A stretch of 40,803 nucleotides of DNA from an uncultured Bacillota bacterium (GCA_937916565.1 CALFSR010000128.1:1-40803), one strand, 5' to 3'. Counted from the first letter of the stretch, positions 1 to 8,765 are shown. Program-made: numbers and translations. Notes: generated from the sequence alone by a model not told the origin.

Positions 1-41
1 GCCCCGGGGGCGGGGCAGGCGGTGCGCAAGCTTTTAAGCGT

Positions 42-1103
42 TCAGCGCTCGGGCTCGCGTCCGGGGACGGGCAGGATGCCGGCATTGGCCAGCGCCCGGG
101 CGATGATGGCCAGAATCGGCCCGATCAGGATGCCGTAGACGCCGAACGCAACGACGCCTACCCAGATGGCCACGAGCATGAGGAGCGGGTGCATGCCCAC
201 GGAGTCGCCCAGCACCTTGGCCTGCAGCAGGTTGCGGACGGCGAACATGACCATGAAGAGGCCGACGAGCTGCACCGCTTGGGTCACGTCGCCCAGGAAG
301 ATGCTGATGGCCGCCCACGGGAAAAGGAGAAGGCCGGGTCCGAGCACTGGAATGACGTCCAGAGCGCCGAGAACGATGGACAGCACCATCCAATAGCGGG
401 TACCGATGAGGACGAGGCCTGCGGCTGCGATCCCAGTGCTGATGAAGAGCATGATCACCTGAGCTTTTAGAAACCCGCCGAGGTCCACGAGGACCTTGTC
501 CCGGGCCTCCGCGACGCGCGGCCGCCAGTTGGCCGGTGCCATCTGCAGGAGGACGGTGTTGACGTTCTCGCGGTCGGTGGAGAAGAAGTACGTCGCCAGC
601 ATGATAACGACCCAGACGGCGGCCGCGCTGGGCAGGCTGGCGACGGTGCCCAGCAGGCGGTTCGTCAGGCCTCCGATAAACTCGACAGCCCGCTGCGACA
701 AGCTGTTGATGGTTTCCCGGACGTAGGCCGTGACCTCTTCGGGCACGGTATCGACCAGCTGGTTCACGTTCTGAAGCAGGTCGTTGACGACCCGCATCGC
801 GGTGCGCTGGTGCGCCGGCAGGAGCATGGCCAGGTCCAGCAGTTCGTTGTAGACTTGGGTCATGACCCACAGCAGCGCTCCGCCGACGACCACCACCAGC
901 AGCACGAGCGTGACGCCCGTGGCGACGGGGCGCGGCAGGCGCAGCCGTCGCTGCAAGCGGCTCACCAGCGGATCGATCATGCTGGCGAGCACGAAGGCCA
1001 CAAAGAAGGGAAGCGTTGCCCGCAGCACAGGCCCGCGGAAAATGACGACGAACGCCAGGATGAGGATCAGCGCGACCTTGCGGTAGTTGACGGCGACGGC
1101 CAC
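42..1103 (-). CDS. AI-2E family transporter (YdiK/PerM-type permease)
   Basis: Polytopic membrane protein of about 353 residues. It has an N-terminal hydrophobic pair, a central soluble region with amphipathic helices, and a C-terminal block of closely spaced membrane helices (around VLGALDVIPVLGPGLLLFP and the GVYGILIGPILA segment), which is the AI-2E/PerM layout. Family members are exporters or channels of mostly unknown substrate; some are Na+/H+ antiporters, so AI-2 export should not be assumed. I chose the GTG at 1103 because a GGGGG ribosome site lies 10 bases upstream. An ATG at 1139 has no ribosome site and overlaps a TATAAT element, so transcription would begin inside that longer form. 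It is transcribed away from the DUF502 gene. The family call is from hydropathy and motif pattern only. Confidence 0.85.
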   Translation of the reverse strand: MAVAVNYRKVALILILAFVVIFRGPVLRATLPFFVAFVLASMIDPLVSRLQRRLRLPRPVATGVTLVLLVVVVGGALLWVMTQVYNELLDLAMLLPAHQRTAMRVVNDLLQNVNQLVDTVPEEVTAYVRETINSLSQRAVEFIGGLTNRLLGTVASLPSAAAVWVVIMLATYFFSTDRENVNTVLLQMAPANWRPRVAEARDKVLVDLGGFLKAQVIMLFISTGIAAAGLVLIGTRYWMVLSIVLGALDVIPVLGPGLLLFPWAAISIFLGDVTQAVQLVGLFMVMFAVRNLLQAKVLGDSVGMHPLLMLVAIWVGVVAFGVYGILIGPILAIIARALANAGILPVPGREPER

Positions 1104-1137
1104 TCGTTGGCGGACCCCCTGGCAGTTTATGGCCTTC

Positions 1138-1146
1138 ATTATAGCA
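1138..1146 (-). promoter_or_regulatory. Extended -10 promoter for the AI-2E family gene
   Basis: Read on the minus strand this is TGC followed by TATAAT, an extended -10 element (TGn-TATAAT). No good -35 box sits 17 bases upstream, which is typical of extended -10 promoters. The predicted transcript start lies near 1130, downstream of the possible ATG at 1139 and upstream of the chosen GTG at 1103. Confidence 0.55.
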
Positions 1147-1162
1147 CAGAAGGGGATGGCGC

Positions 1163-1825
1163 ATGGGTAACCGGCTCGTGACACTGCTGCGGAACTACCT
1201 CATTACCGGGCTTTTTGTTTCGCTGCCGCTGGCCGTTACCGTATGGGTGCTGTGGCTTGTGTTCAGCACGCTGGAGTCGTCGCTGGGGGCGCTCGTCGCC
1301 TGGATCCTCGGCCTGTTTGCCGGCGAGCCCGTCCACATCCCAGGCGTCGGCGTGGTCCTCACCGTGGTGGTGCTGCTCCTAATGGGGGTGGTGGCCACCA
1401 ACGTGGTGGGCCGGCGCCTCGTCGCCGCGGGCGAGCGCGTCCTGCTCATGTTCCCCGTGGTGCGGCCGCTCTACACCGGCGTCAAGCAACTCATCGAGGC
1501 TTTCAGCGTTCAACGCAACTCCTTCCGGGAAGTGGTAATGCTCCAGTACCCGCGGCCGGGACTCTGGGCTATCGGCTTTGTGACCAACGAAGGTCGCGGG
1601 GAGCTTGCCGCCCGTTTCCAGGAGCCGGTCAAGACCGTCTTTGTTCCCACGGTGCCCAATCCGACTTCGGGCTTCTTTGTTATCGCCCCCGAGCGGGAGC
1701 TGATACCGCTGGACATGAGCCCGGAGGAAGCGTTCAAGCTTGTTTTGTCCGGTGGCGTGCTGATGGCCGATGGGCCCGCGGACGCCGCCCAGCCGCCGGG
1801 CGGCCGCCAGCGGACCGGGAGTTAG
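1163..1825 (+). CDS. DUF502 family membrane protein
   Basis: 220 residues. Two N-terminal membrane helices (about residues 10-32 and 55-80) are followed by a soluble domain with the DUF502 pattern: LFPVVRPLYTGVKQLIEAF, then a segment like FVPTVPNPTSGFFVI and the ending helix MSPEEAFKLVLSGGVL. The function of DUF502 is unknown; members are inner-membrane proteins in many bacteria and plant chloroplasts. The ATG has an AAGGGG ribosome site 7 bases upstream. It is divergent from the AI-2E gene, and its TAG stop overlaps the ackA stop on the other strand by two bases. Confidence 0.85.
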   Translation: MGNRLVTLLRNYLITGLFVSLPLAVTVWVLWLVFSTLESSLGALVAWILGLFAGEPVHIPGVGVVLTVVVLLLMGVVATNVVGRRLVAAGERVLLMFPVVRPLYTGVKQLIEAFSVQRNSFREVVMLQYPRPGLWAIGFVTNEGRGELAARFQEPVKTVFVPTVPNPTSGFFVIAPERELIPLDMSPEEAFKLVLSGGVLMADGPADAAQPPGGRQRTGS

Positions 1826-3018
1826 CGTTGGAGCAGGGCCACGGTGTCCTGGGCGATGACGAGTTCCTCGTCCGCCGGGATCACAAACACCCGGACCGGG
1901 GCGCCGGGCGCGGAGATGTCCGTTTCGCCGGCGGCAGCGGCGTTGCGTTCTTTGTCGATGCGAACGCCCAGATAGGTCAGGCGGCCGCAGAGCTGCTCCC
2001 TAAGGCGCGGCGAGCGTTCGCCGATGCCCGCCGTAAAGGCGATGGCGTCGACGCCGTTCATAGCCGCCGCGTACGCTCCGATGTACTTGCGCACCCGGTA
2101 CTCGAACATGTCAAACGCGAGCCGCGCCCTGGGGATGCCGGCTTCCACCGCCTCCTCGATGTCGCGCATATCGCCGGATACGCCGGACACGCCCTTTAGC
2201 CCGCTTCGGCGGTTGAGCAAGGCGTTGATCTCCGGAAGGCTCATATCCTCGTGCGCCATGAGATAAATCAGGGCGCCGGGGTCGATATCGCCGGAGCGCG
2301 TGCCCATCATCAAGCCTTCGAGGGGCGTGAAGCCCATGGACGTGTCCACGGAGATTCCTCCGTGGATGGCGGCGACGCTGGCGCCGTTGCCGAGATGGCA
2401 CGAGATGATGCGCAAGGATTCCACGGGGCGGTCCATGAGAGCCGCCACCCGGCGGGCGACGTACTTGTGGGAGATGCCGTGGAACCCGTAGCGGCGAATC
2501 TTGTGCCGCTCGTAAAGCTCGTACGGGATGGCGTACAAGTAGGCGTGCGCCGGCATGCGGGCGTGCATCGCGGTGTCAAAAACGGCCACCTGCGGGGCGT
2601 GGGGCAACAGCGCCTCCGCGGCTTCAATCCCCGCAAGGTTGTGGGGGTTGTGCAGCGGCGCGAGGTCGTTGAGCTGCCTGAGCGCCTCCTTAACCTCCGG
2701 CGTGACCACCACCGCCTGCCGGAACAACTCGCCGCCGTGGACAACCCGGTGGCCGACCGCGTCCACCGCCGGCGCACGGGCCGCGCTGCCGCTTCCCGCC
2801 AGCAACCCGAGGCACAGCTGGATGGCTTCGTGATGGTGAAACACCGGCCGGATGCTCTGCTGCTCGTCTCCCGCCTGGCGGTGGGTGAGGATGGCCGCAT
2901 CGGTGCCGATCCGCTCGATACGCCCGGAGGCAAGCACCGTGGGAGAGGCGCCGGGGGCCATGTCGTAGAGCTTGTATTTCACCGACGAACTGCCGCAGTT
3001 TAGGACAAAGACGTTCAC
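1822..3018 (-). CDS. ackA: Acetate kinase
   Basis: Converts acetyl phosphate and ADP to acetate and ATP (reversible), the last step of the Pta-AckA fermentative pathway in the cytoplasm. 398 residues, the family's usual length. It opens with the phosphate-binding signature VFVLNCGSSSVKYKLYD, carries the RYGFHGISHKYV signature at mid-length, and has the GNGASV and FTAGIGE (nucleotide-binding) motifs. The GTG at 3018 places the N-terminus exactly at the family start and has a GGGAGGGA ribosome site about 9-10 bases upstream; the frame stays open upstream but that part is not acetate-kinase-like. No phosphotransacetylase gene is adjacent. Confidence 0.97.
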   Translation of the reverse strand: MNVFVLNCGSSSVKYKLYDMAPGASPTVLASGRIERIGTDAAILTHRQAGDEQQSIRPVFHHHEAIQLCLGLLAGSGSAARAPAVDAVGHRVVHGGELFRQAVVVTPEVKEALRQLNDLAPLHNPHNLAGIEAAEALLPHAPQVAVFDTAMHARMPAHAYLYAIPYELYERHKIRRYGFHGISHKYVARRVAALMDRPVESLRIISCHLGNGASVAAIHGGISVDTSMGFTPLEGLMMGTRSGDIDPGALIYLMAHEDMSLPEINALLNRRSGLKGVSGVSGDMRDIEEAVEAGIPRARLAFDMFEYRVRKYIGAYAAAMNGVDAIAFTAGIGERSPRLREQLCGRLTYLGVRIDKERNAAAAGETDISAPGAPVRVFVIPADEELVIAQDTVALLQR

Positions 3019-3183
3019 CCGGCGGGAGTCCCTCCCCGCTGGCCAGTCTCCCCCAATGGCCAGCCGTGCCCAACATTCGAGCCGCAGGCAACGGCTTCCT
3101 TTTCTGGCCCGCCAGCCGCCGCCGGGCAGCAGGGACTTGGCGGGTTCGCCCCGAACTGCGTTGGCCAAAGGAGTGGAGATCCC

Positions 3184-4476
3184 TTGGATGTACAGCCTTT
3201 TCGCGGCCTTCGCTACAATCCGGCCTTGGCCGCCCCCGCCGCCGTCGTGGCGCCTCCCTACGACGTGATCGACACCGCCGGGCGCGAGCGTCTCGCCGCC
3301 CAAAGTCCATACAACATCGTCCACGTCGACCTGCCGGAGGACGGCTACACGCAGGCCGCCGCCCGCCTGCGCCAGTGGATGGATGACGGCGCGCTTACAG
3401 CCGAGCCTCGGCCGGCGCTCTACGCTTACCGCCAGGCGTACCGGGGGCCGGGCGGGCAGGAACTGGTGCGCTGGGGATTGACGGGCATGGTGCGCATCGC
3501 TGCCTACGGCGAAGGCATCGTGTTTCCCCACGAGCGCACGCTGCCCAAGCCCAAGGATGACCGCCTGCAGCTAATGCGGGCAACCCGCACCCACCTGAGC
3601 CCTGTGTTTGGCCTCTGCTTTGGTGCGAGCGCTTCCGTCGATGAGCTGCTGCCCGCGGCCTGCCAGCAACCGCCGGCAATTGCAGTGGCTGACGGCGACG
3701 GCGTGGAGCATGCCCTATGGGTGTTGACGGATCCCAACGCGATCCAGCGGATCCAGGCGGCCCTGGCACCGGCCCGGATCGTGATCGCCGACGGTCACCA
3801 CCGGTATGAGACCGCGCTGGCATTCCGGGACGAGGAACGCGCCCGCACCGGTGATCAGCCGCAGGCCGCATGGAATTACGTCATGATGGCGTTGGTCGAT
3901 CTGGAGTCCCCGGGCCTGACGGTGCTGCCGACCCACCGGATTCTCACGGGCGTCGCGGGCATCACCGGGGCCGAGCTGGTACAGCGGCTTGCGGGCACCT
4001 TCGTGTTGACGCCGGTGGACCTGGCCGATCGTCCTAAGGTGCCGGCGCTTCTGTCTGAGCTGGCGGCCCTCGGACCGGTGCCTGGTTTCGCCGTCTACAC
4101 GGGCGGGGCTGGCTGGATTGCGCGCCTTGCGGACGACGGGGCGTGGCGCGCCGTCACGGCTGACAAACCCGGCGCGTGGCGGGAGCTGGACGTGACGGTG
4201 CTTCACGGATTGGCTCTTGAGCGCGCGGCGGGGCTGGATGCGGCGGCGCAAGGATCGGGGACATACCTGCGCTACACCCGCGACGCGGCAGAGGCGGTCG
4301 CGGCCGTGGACGCGGGCCAAGGTCAAGCCGCCTTCCTCGTGCGGCCGACGCCGCCGGAGTCCGTGCGGGACATCGCCCTGGCCGGCCACAGCATGCCGCA
4401 GAAGTCGACATATTTCTACCCCAAGCTGCTTACGGGGCTCGTCATGGCGCAACTGGACACCCCTGTGGGCCTTTGA
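3184..4476 (+). CDS. DUF1015 family protein
   Basis: 430 residues, normal for the family. N-terminus VQPFRGLRYNP, then APPYDVI near residue 25, FPHERT near 117, and the hallmark VIADGHHRYETAL near residue 200. DUF1015 proteins are soluble and found with serine or purine metabolism genes in many bacteria and archaea; a kinase-like role has been suggested but I know of no settled function. The start is TTG with an AAAGGAG site 9 bases upstream; a nearby ATG at 3188 is out of frame. It is divergent from ackA. Its last codons hold the guaB promoter, and its stop codon forms part of that promoter's extended -10. Confidence 0.85.
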   Translation: MDVQPFRGLRYNPALAAPAAVVAPPYDVIDTAGRERLAAQSPYNIVHVDLPEDGYTQAAARLRQWMDDGALTAEPRPALYAYRQAYRGPGGQELVRWGLTGMVRIAAYGEGIVFPHERTLPKPKDDRLQLMRATRTHLSPVFGLCFGASASVDELLPAACQQPPAIAVADGDGVEHALWVLTDPNAIQRIQAALAPARIVIADGHHRYETALAFRDEERARTGDQPQAAWNYVMMALVDLESPGLTVLPTHRILTGVAGITGAELVQRLAGTFVLTPVDLADRPKVPALLSELAALGPVPGFAVYTGGAGWIARLADDGAWRAVTADKPGAWRELDVTVLHGLALERAAGLDAAAQGSGTYLRYTRDAAEAVAAVDAGQGQAAFLVRPTPPESVRDIALAGHSMPQKSTYFYPKLLTGLVMAQLDTPVGL

Positions 4477-4482
4477 TATAAT
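4454..4482 (+). promoter_or_regulatory. guaB promoter (sigma-A type)
   Basis: TGGACA (4454-4459), a 17-base spacer, then TATAAT (4477-4482) preceded by TGA, giving an extended -10. It lies inside the 3' end of the DUF1015 gene. Transcript start is predicted near 4489, leaving about 26 bases of leader before the GTG at 4515 and ruling out an in-frame ATG at 4485. There is no room for a guanine riboswitch. Confidence 0.8.
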
Positions 4483-4514
4483 CGGTGCAATTCCAGCGGG
4501 GGAGGACCCGGCCC

Positions 4515-5987
4515 GTGGAAAAGTTCTTGCCCGAAGCGTTGACCTTTGACGACGTGTCCCTCGTGCCGCGCCTGTCGGAAGTTATGCCGGCCGAAGTGGA
4601 CACGTCGACGTGGCTGACCCGCACGATCCGGCTGCAGATCCCGCTTTTGTCGGCGGCCATGGATACGGTCACCGAAGGGCGCCTCGCCATCGCCCTGGCC
4701 CGGGAAGGCGGCATGGGCGTCATTCATCGCAATCTGGATCCCGAGACGCAAGCGGGCGAAGTGGACAAGGTGAAGCGTTCCGAAAGCGGTGTCATCGTCG
4801 ACCCGATCTATCTTTCGCCCCAGCACCGGGTGCGGGACGCCCTGGACCTGATGGCCCGCTACCGCGTTTCCGGCGTGCCCATTACCGACGAAACAGGCAA
4901 GCTTGTCGGCATACTCACCAACCGCGACCTCAAGTTCGAAACCGATTACGAGCAGCCCATCGCCAACGTGATGACCAAGGACAACCTGGTGACGGCGCCG
5001 GTTGGCACGACCCTTGAGGAAGCGAAACGGATCCTCCACAAGCACCGCATCGAGAAGCTGCCCCTCGTCGATGAGCAGTTCCGCCTCAAGGGCCTGATTA
5101 CCATCAAGGACATCGAAAAGGCCCGCAAGTATCCAAATGCCGCCAAGGACGAGCAGGGCCGGCTGCGGGTCGGAGCGGCCGTCGGCGTCGGCAAAGATGC
5201 CAAGACCCGGGCCCGCATGCTGGTGGACGCGGGCGCGGACGCCCTCGTGCTCGACACGGCTCACGGCCATTCCCGGGCCGTGTTGGACATGGTGGCGTGG
5301 CTCAAGGGCGAGTTTGGCGACAAAGTCGCGATCATCGCCGGCAACGTATCGACGGGCGAGGGGACGCGGGCCCTCATCGAGGCTGGAGCCGACTGCGTCA
5401 AGGTCGGGCAGGGCGGCGGCAGCATCTGCACGACCCGGGTCGTGGCGGGCATCGGCGTGCCCCAAGTGACGGCGGTGTGGTTGAGCGCCCAGGTGGCGAA
5501 AGAGTACGGTGTTCCCATCGTCTCCGACGGCGGCATTCGCTATTCGGGCGACATCGTCAAGGCCATCGCCGCCGGAGCCAATGCCGTCATGATGGGCGGC
5601 CTGTTTGCGGGAACCGAGGAGGCGCCCGGCGAGATCGAGATTTACCAAGGCCGCAGCTACAAGGTGTACCGCGGCATGGGGTCCATCGGCGCCATGCGGG
5701 CGGGCAGCGGCGACCGGTACTTCCAGGACACCACGGGCGAAAGCAACAAGGATCGCAAGCTGGTGCCCGAAGGCATCGAGGGCCGCGTGCCCTACAAGGG
5801 CCCCTTGGCGGAAACGGTCTTTCAGCTGGTCGGGGGTCTGCGGGCCGGCATGGGCTACCTTGGCACCCGCACCATCCCGGAACTGCAGGAAAACACGCAG
5901 TTCGTCCGGCTCACGCACGCGGCGGCGAAGGAAGGCCATCCCCACGACGTGCAGATCACCAAGGAGGCGCCCAACTACTGGCTGTGA
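4515..5987 (+). CDS. guaB: IMP dehydrogenase
   Basis: Oxidises IMP to XMP with NAD+, the committed step of guanine nucleotide synthesis. 490 residues with the standard (beta/alpha)8 barrel interrupted by two CBS domains (about residues 95-205). It starts with the typical LTFDDVSLVP and has the active-site loop GGGSICTTR with the catalytic Cys near residue 305, followed by a GGIRYSGDIVKA phosphate-binding segment and the flap region with YRGMGSIGAM. The usual proline before GSICTTR is glycine here. The GTG start has GGAGGA 8 bases upstream and a dedicated promoter. The CPBP protease gene overlaps its stop by 4 bases. Confidence 0.97.
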   Translation: MEKFLPEALTFDDVSLVPRLSEVMPAEVDTSTWLTRTIRLQIPLLSAAMDTVTEGRLAIALAREGGMGVIHRNLDPETQAGEVDKVKRSESGVIVDPIYLSPQHRVRDALDLMARYRVSGVPITDETGKLVGILTNRDLKFETDYEQPIANVMTKDNLVTAPVGTTLEEAKRILHKHRIEKLPLVDEQFRLKGLITIKDIEKARKYPNAAKDEQGRLRVGAAVGVGKDAKTRARMLVDAGADALVLDTAHGHSRAVLDMVAWLKGEFGDKVAIIAGNVSTGEGTRALIEAGADCVKVGQGGGSICTTRVVAGIGVPQVTAVWLSAQVAKEYGVPIVSDGGIRYSGDIVKAIAAGANAVMMGGLFAGTEEAPGEIEIYQGRSYKVYRGMGSIGAMRAGSGDRYFQDTTGESNKDRKLVPEGIEGRVPYKGPLAETVFQLVGGLRAGMGYLGTRTIPELQENTQFVRLTHAAAKEGHPHDVQITKEAPNYWL

Positions 5988-6757
5988 GGCAGGATGAGCC
6001 GGCCGGCATCAGTGACAGCCTCCTGAATCCGCTCGCGATCTACATTCTGGGCATGGTTCTCATCCCATGGGCGGCCGCCCCCCTCCTGCGCATCATCGTC
6101 TCGGGGGCGGCCGCCGGTCTTCCGCAGGCCGCGGCCGACGCGCTGGTCACGGGCGGCGTCCTCGTCGTCCAGGGCCTCGCCATCATCGCGCTGACCTTAA
6201 GCCACGGCCTCGGGCCGCGGGGCCTTGGATTGCCGCCGCACGCCCTGGGGATTTCCAGACGGGATCTTTCGGGAGGCGTGCGGCTCGGCCTTGCCGGCGG
6301 GCTGCTGCTCATGGTTATCAACCTCGCGGGTTCCCGGGCGGCTATCACCTTGTTCCGGCTCCTTTTGGGCGACGAAGCGGTGGCCGGCCGCCTCGCCCGG
6401 GAGCGAGGGGTCGTCACGGAGCTTTTCCAATTGGAGCTGCCCGGCCCGGTGCTTCTCCTGCTTTTCCTGGGCTCAGTCGTCATCGCGCCCGTGGCCGAGG
6501 AGCTGTTTTTCCGTGGCTACCTGCACAACGTGCTGCGGGCGCGTCTTGGCGCCCGGGCCGCGTACGCCAGCGCCGCCTTGTTCGCGGCGGCGCACATGTA
6601 CGTCATTCACTTCTTGCCGCTTTTCCTGATGGGTGTCGTCATGGCGCGGCTTTACGAGCGCCAAGGCACCCTCATCGCTCCTGTCGTCGCCCACGCCCTG
6701 GCCAATTTTATCGTGGCCGCGAGCCTGGTTACCCTGCGGTCCTTGAGCCTGAGCTAG
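5984..6757 (+). CDS. CPBP family intramembrane glutamic endopeptidase
   Basis: About 257 residues, mostly hydrophobic, with 6-8 predicted membrane helices. The CPBP (Abi/Rce1-type) signature is intact: PVAEELFFRGYL (EExxxR), then FAAAHMYV with the first catalytic His, then VVAHALANF (HxxxN). Members cleave peptides within the membrane, for example in bacteriocin self-immunity or prenyl-protein processing in eukaryotes; the substrate here is unknown. The GTG start overlaps the guaB stop (GTGA), implying translational coupling. A ribosome site AAGGAGG lies 16 bases upstream, rather far, so a CTG at 5978 cannot be excluded. Confidence 0.88.
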   Translation: MRQDEPAGISDSLLNPLAIYILGMVLIPWAAAPLLRIIVSGAAAGLPQAAADALVTGGVLVVQGLAIIALTLSHGLGPRGLGLPPHALGISRRDLSGGVRLGLAGGLLLMVINLAGSRAAITLFRLLLGDEAVAGRLARERGVVTELFQLELPGPVLLLLFLGSVVIAPVAEELFFRGYLHNVLRARLGARAAYASAALFAAAHMYVIHFLPLFLMGVVMARLYERQGTLIAPVVAHALANFIVAASLVTLRSLSLS

Positions 6758-6862
6758 CCCGCCTCACCAAGGGGGCGGGCGGCGAATACCCTGCGCTAGG
6801 ACGGGTCCGCGCCGCGGGTTGACCCCACCAGCACCGGCGCGGCGTGTAGGGGGTGGCCGGGC

Positions 6863-6979
6863 TTGAGCTTGTTCCTCGCGTTTCTCCTCGGGATCGCCCT
6901 GGCGCTTTTGGTGCTGGCGGTCACGGACATCGAGTGGCCGCCGCGCCGGCGCCGCCGGCCGGGACCGCCCTTCGCCTGA
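6863..6979 (+). CDS. Possible 38-residue single-pass membrane peptide
   Basis: A TTG-started reading frame encodes LSLFLAFLLGIALALLVLAV, a clean membrane helix, then TDIEW and a run of arginines and prolines. A GGGGGTGG stretch lies about 7 bases upstream. It sits between the CPBP gene and folPK. The single helix with a positively charged tail is plausible for a real small protein. However, leucine-rich frames arise easily in GC-rich DNA and I recognise no family. Confidence 0.35.
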   Translation: MSLFLAFLLGIALALLVLAVTDIEWPPRRRRRPGPPFA

Positions 6980-7076
6980 CCTGCTTCGCCCGCTGGGACC
7001 CCGCGCTGCAGGACAGTCGCCCTCCAGGGCCGAAGAGGTGGCCATCCCGGTTGCGGAGTCGAGGTGGCCATCGTCC

Positions 7077-8765
7077 GTGGAGTTTACCGTTCAAACTTGG
7101 GAAGCCTATACGCCCGCCGCTCGCCGGCGGGTGCTCGCTGATCTGGGAGACAGCGTGCGCAGCGAGATTAGCGGCTCGCCACCGGCTGCGGCCCACATCG
7201 GGCTCATTACGGGCGGTCCCGCGGACGCCCTTCGCGCCCTCGCCGGGGCCATCGAGCGACGCGGTGGCGTCGTGCGCCGCCAGGGCAACGCGTGCGTCGC
7301 CGCCGCGAGCTTGGGGGCGTGGTGGTCCGGCATCCGGGCGGTCCGCCAGGCGGTGTTATGCGGGCACGGGCTGGCCGAGCGTCTTGCAGCGTCGCTGGCG
7401 GGCGACGGGGGCTATGCGGGCGGGGACATGCCCTGCCGCGACCGGGTGCTGCCCATCGGCCGCCGCACCGCGGTCATGGGCGTACTTAACGTCACGCCGG
7501 ACTCTTTTTCCGACGGCGGCCTGCACCTGGACCCGGAGGCCGCCGTGGCCCGCGCCCGGCAGATGGTGACCGAAGGCGTGGACATCATCGACGTCGGCGG
7601 CGAGTCGACCCGGCCCGGCGCTCGGCCCGTGCCCGCAGCGGAGGAGCTCGAGCGGGTGTTGCCGGTCATCGAACGCCTGGCCGGTGAAGTCGTCGCTCCC
7701 CTCTCCATCGACACCTATAAGGCCGACGTGGCCGAACGGGCTTTGGCCGCGGGCGCACATCTAATCAACGACGTGAGTGGCTTGCGGTTTGACCCAGGGA
7801 TCGCGGACGTGGCGGCCGCCCACGACGCGCCCCTCGTGCTCATGCACATGCGGGGCACGCCCCAGGACATGCAGCTTAACCCGACTTACGATGACGTCGT
7901 CGCGGATATCCTCGACTTTCTCGATGGCGCCATCGCCCGCGCCGTGCAAGCCGGTGTTCCCCGGGACCAGTTGCTGGTCGATCCGGGGATCGGCTTTGGC
8001 AAGACGCTCGACCACAATCTGGAACTCCTGCGGGAACTCGCCGCGTTTGGGCTGACAGGCTGTCCGGTGCTGCTTGGACCTTCGCGCAAGTCCTTCATCG
8101 GGCGCCTATTGGACCTGCCGCCGGTGGAGCGGGTTGAGGGGACGCTGGCCGCCGTGGCCCTGGGCGTCCAAGCCGGTGCCGCGGTCGTGCGGGTGCACGA
8201 CGTGGAGGCGGCGCGCCGCACGGCCAGGGTGGCTGACGCCATCGTCCGGGGCTGGCGCCCGGCGCGGGCGTTTTTGAGCCTGGGAGCGAACATGGGCGAT
8301 CCCGTGGCCCAGCTGCGGGAGGCAGTGCGGCGCATTGGCCGGCTGCCGGGAACCCGAGTGGTGAAGTGCTCCTCGGTCTACCGGACGGAGCCCGTGAGCC
8401 CCGTGGCCCAAGATTGGTACTTCAACGTCGCGGTCGAGATCGAAACCGAACTGGATCCGGTGCGCCTGGTGGCGGAGGGCCTTCGCATCGAGGCCGAGAT
8501 GGGCAGGGTGCGAACCGTGCGCTGGGGGCCGCGCGTGATCGACATCGACCTCGTGCTGTACGGGGACGAGCGGGTCGACCGTCCCGATTGCCGCGTGCCG
8601 CACCCGGAAAGCCACCGGCGGCGATTTGTGCTCCAGCCCCTTGTAGAGCTGGACGCGAACGTGCGCTGGCGCGGCCGGTCCGCCGCCGAGCACTTGGCTC
8701 ATCTGCCTGCGGGCCAGGCGCTGGAGGTGTGGGGCCCTTTGGGTGAACCGCCGGCGGCCGGCTAG
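7077..8765 (+). CDS. folP: Fused dihydropteroate synthase / HPPK (FolP-FolK)
   Basis: A bifunctional folate enzyme of about 562 residues. Residues 1-125 are an N-terminal extension of the kind seen in many Clostridia-type DHPS proteins. Residues 130-390 are DHPS: MGVLNVTPDSFSDGG, DVGGESTRPGA, LSIDTYKA, INDVSGL, GIGFGKT and LLGPSRKSFIG. From about residue 397 (FLSLGANMGDP) to 540 is HPPK, with VRWGPRVIDIDLVLYGD and VPHPE. HPPK makes 6-hydroxymethyl-dihydropterin diphosphate and DHPS condenses it with p-aminobenzoate, so the fusion joins consecutive steps. No dihydroneopterin aldolase (FolB) part lies between them. GTG 7077 has AGGTGG 9 bases upstream; GTG 7038 is a weaker alternative. It converges on darA with overlapping stop codons. 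Confidence 0.95.
   Translation: MEFTVQTWEAYTPAARRRVLADLGDSVRSEISGSPPAAAHIGLITGGPADALRALAGAIERRGGVVRRQGNACVAAASLGAWWSGIRAVRQAVLCGHGLAERLAASLAGDGGYAGGDMPCRDRVLPIGRRTAVMGVLNVTPDSFSDGGLHLDPEAAVARARQMVTEGVDIIDVGGESTRPGARPVPAAEELERVLPVIERLAGEVVAPLSIDTYKADVAERALAAGAHLINDVSGLRFDPGIADVAAAHDAPLVLMHMRGTPQDMQLNPTYDDVVADILDFLDGAIARAVQAGVPRDQLLVDPGIGFGKTLDHNLELLRELAAFGLTGCPVLLGPSRKSFIGRLLDLPPVERVEGTLAAVALGVQAGAAVVRVHDVEAARRTARVADAIVRGWRPARAFLSLGANMGDPVAQLREAVRRIGRLPGTRVVKCSSVYRTEPVSPVAQDWYFNVAVEIETELDPVRLVAEGLRIEAEMGRVRTVRWGPRVIDIDLVLYGDERVDRPDCRVPHPESHRRRFVLQPLVELDANVRWRGRSAAEHLAHLPAGQALEVWGPLGEPPAAG

Noticed and set aside
1..16. GCCCCG/CGGGGC hairpin at the left edge
   Set aside because: Might be part of a terminator for a gene beyond the window, but the flanking sequence is cut off.
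4416..5945. 509-codon open frame opposite guaB
   Set aside because: Antisense shadow of guaB; composition (His, Asp, Ala-rich) is typical of such shadows and no motif is present.
6757..6780. GCCCGCC/GGCGGGC hairpin overlapping the CPBP protease stop
   Set aside because: No T-run and a loop of 10 bases; too weak to call.
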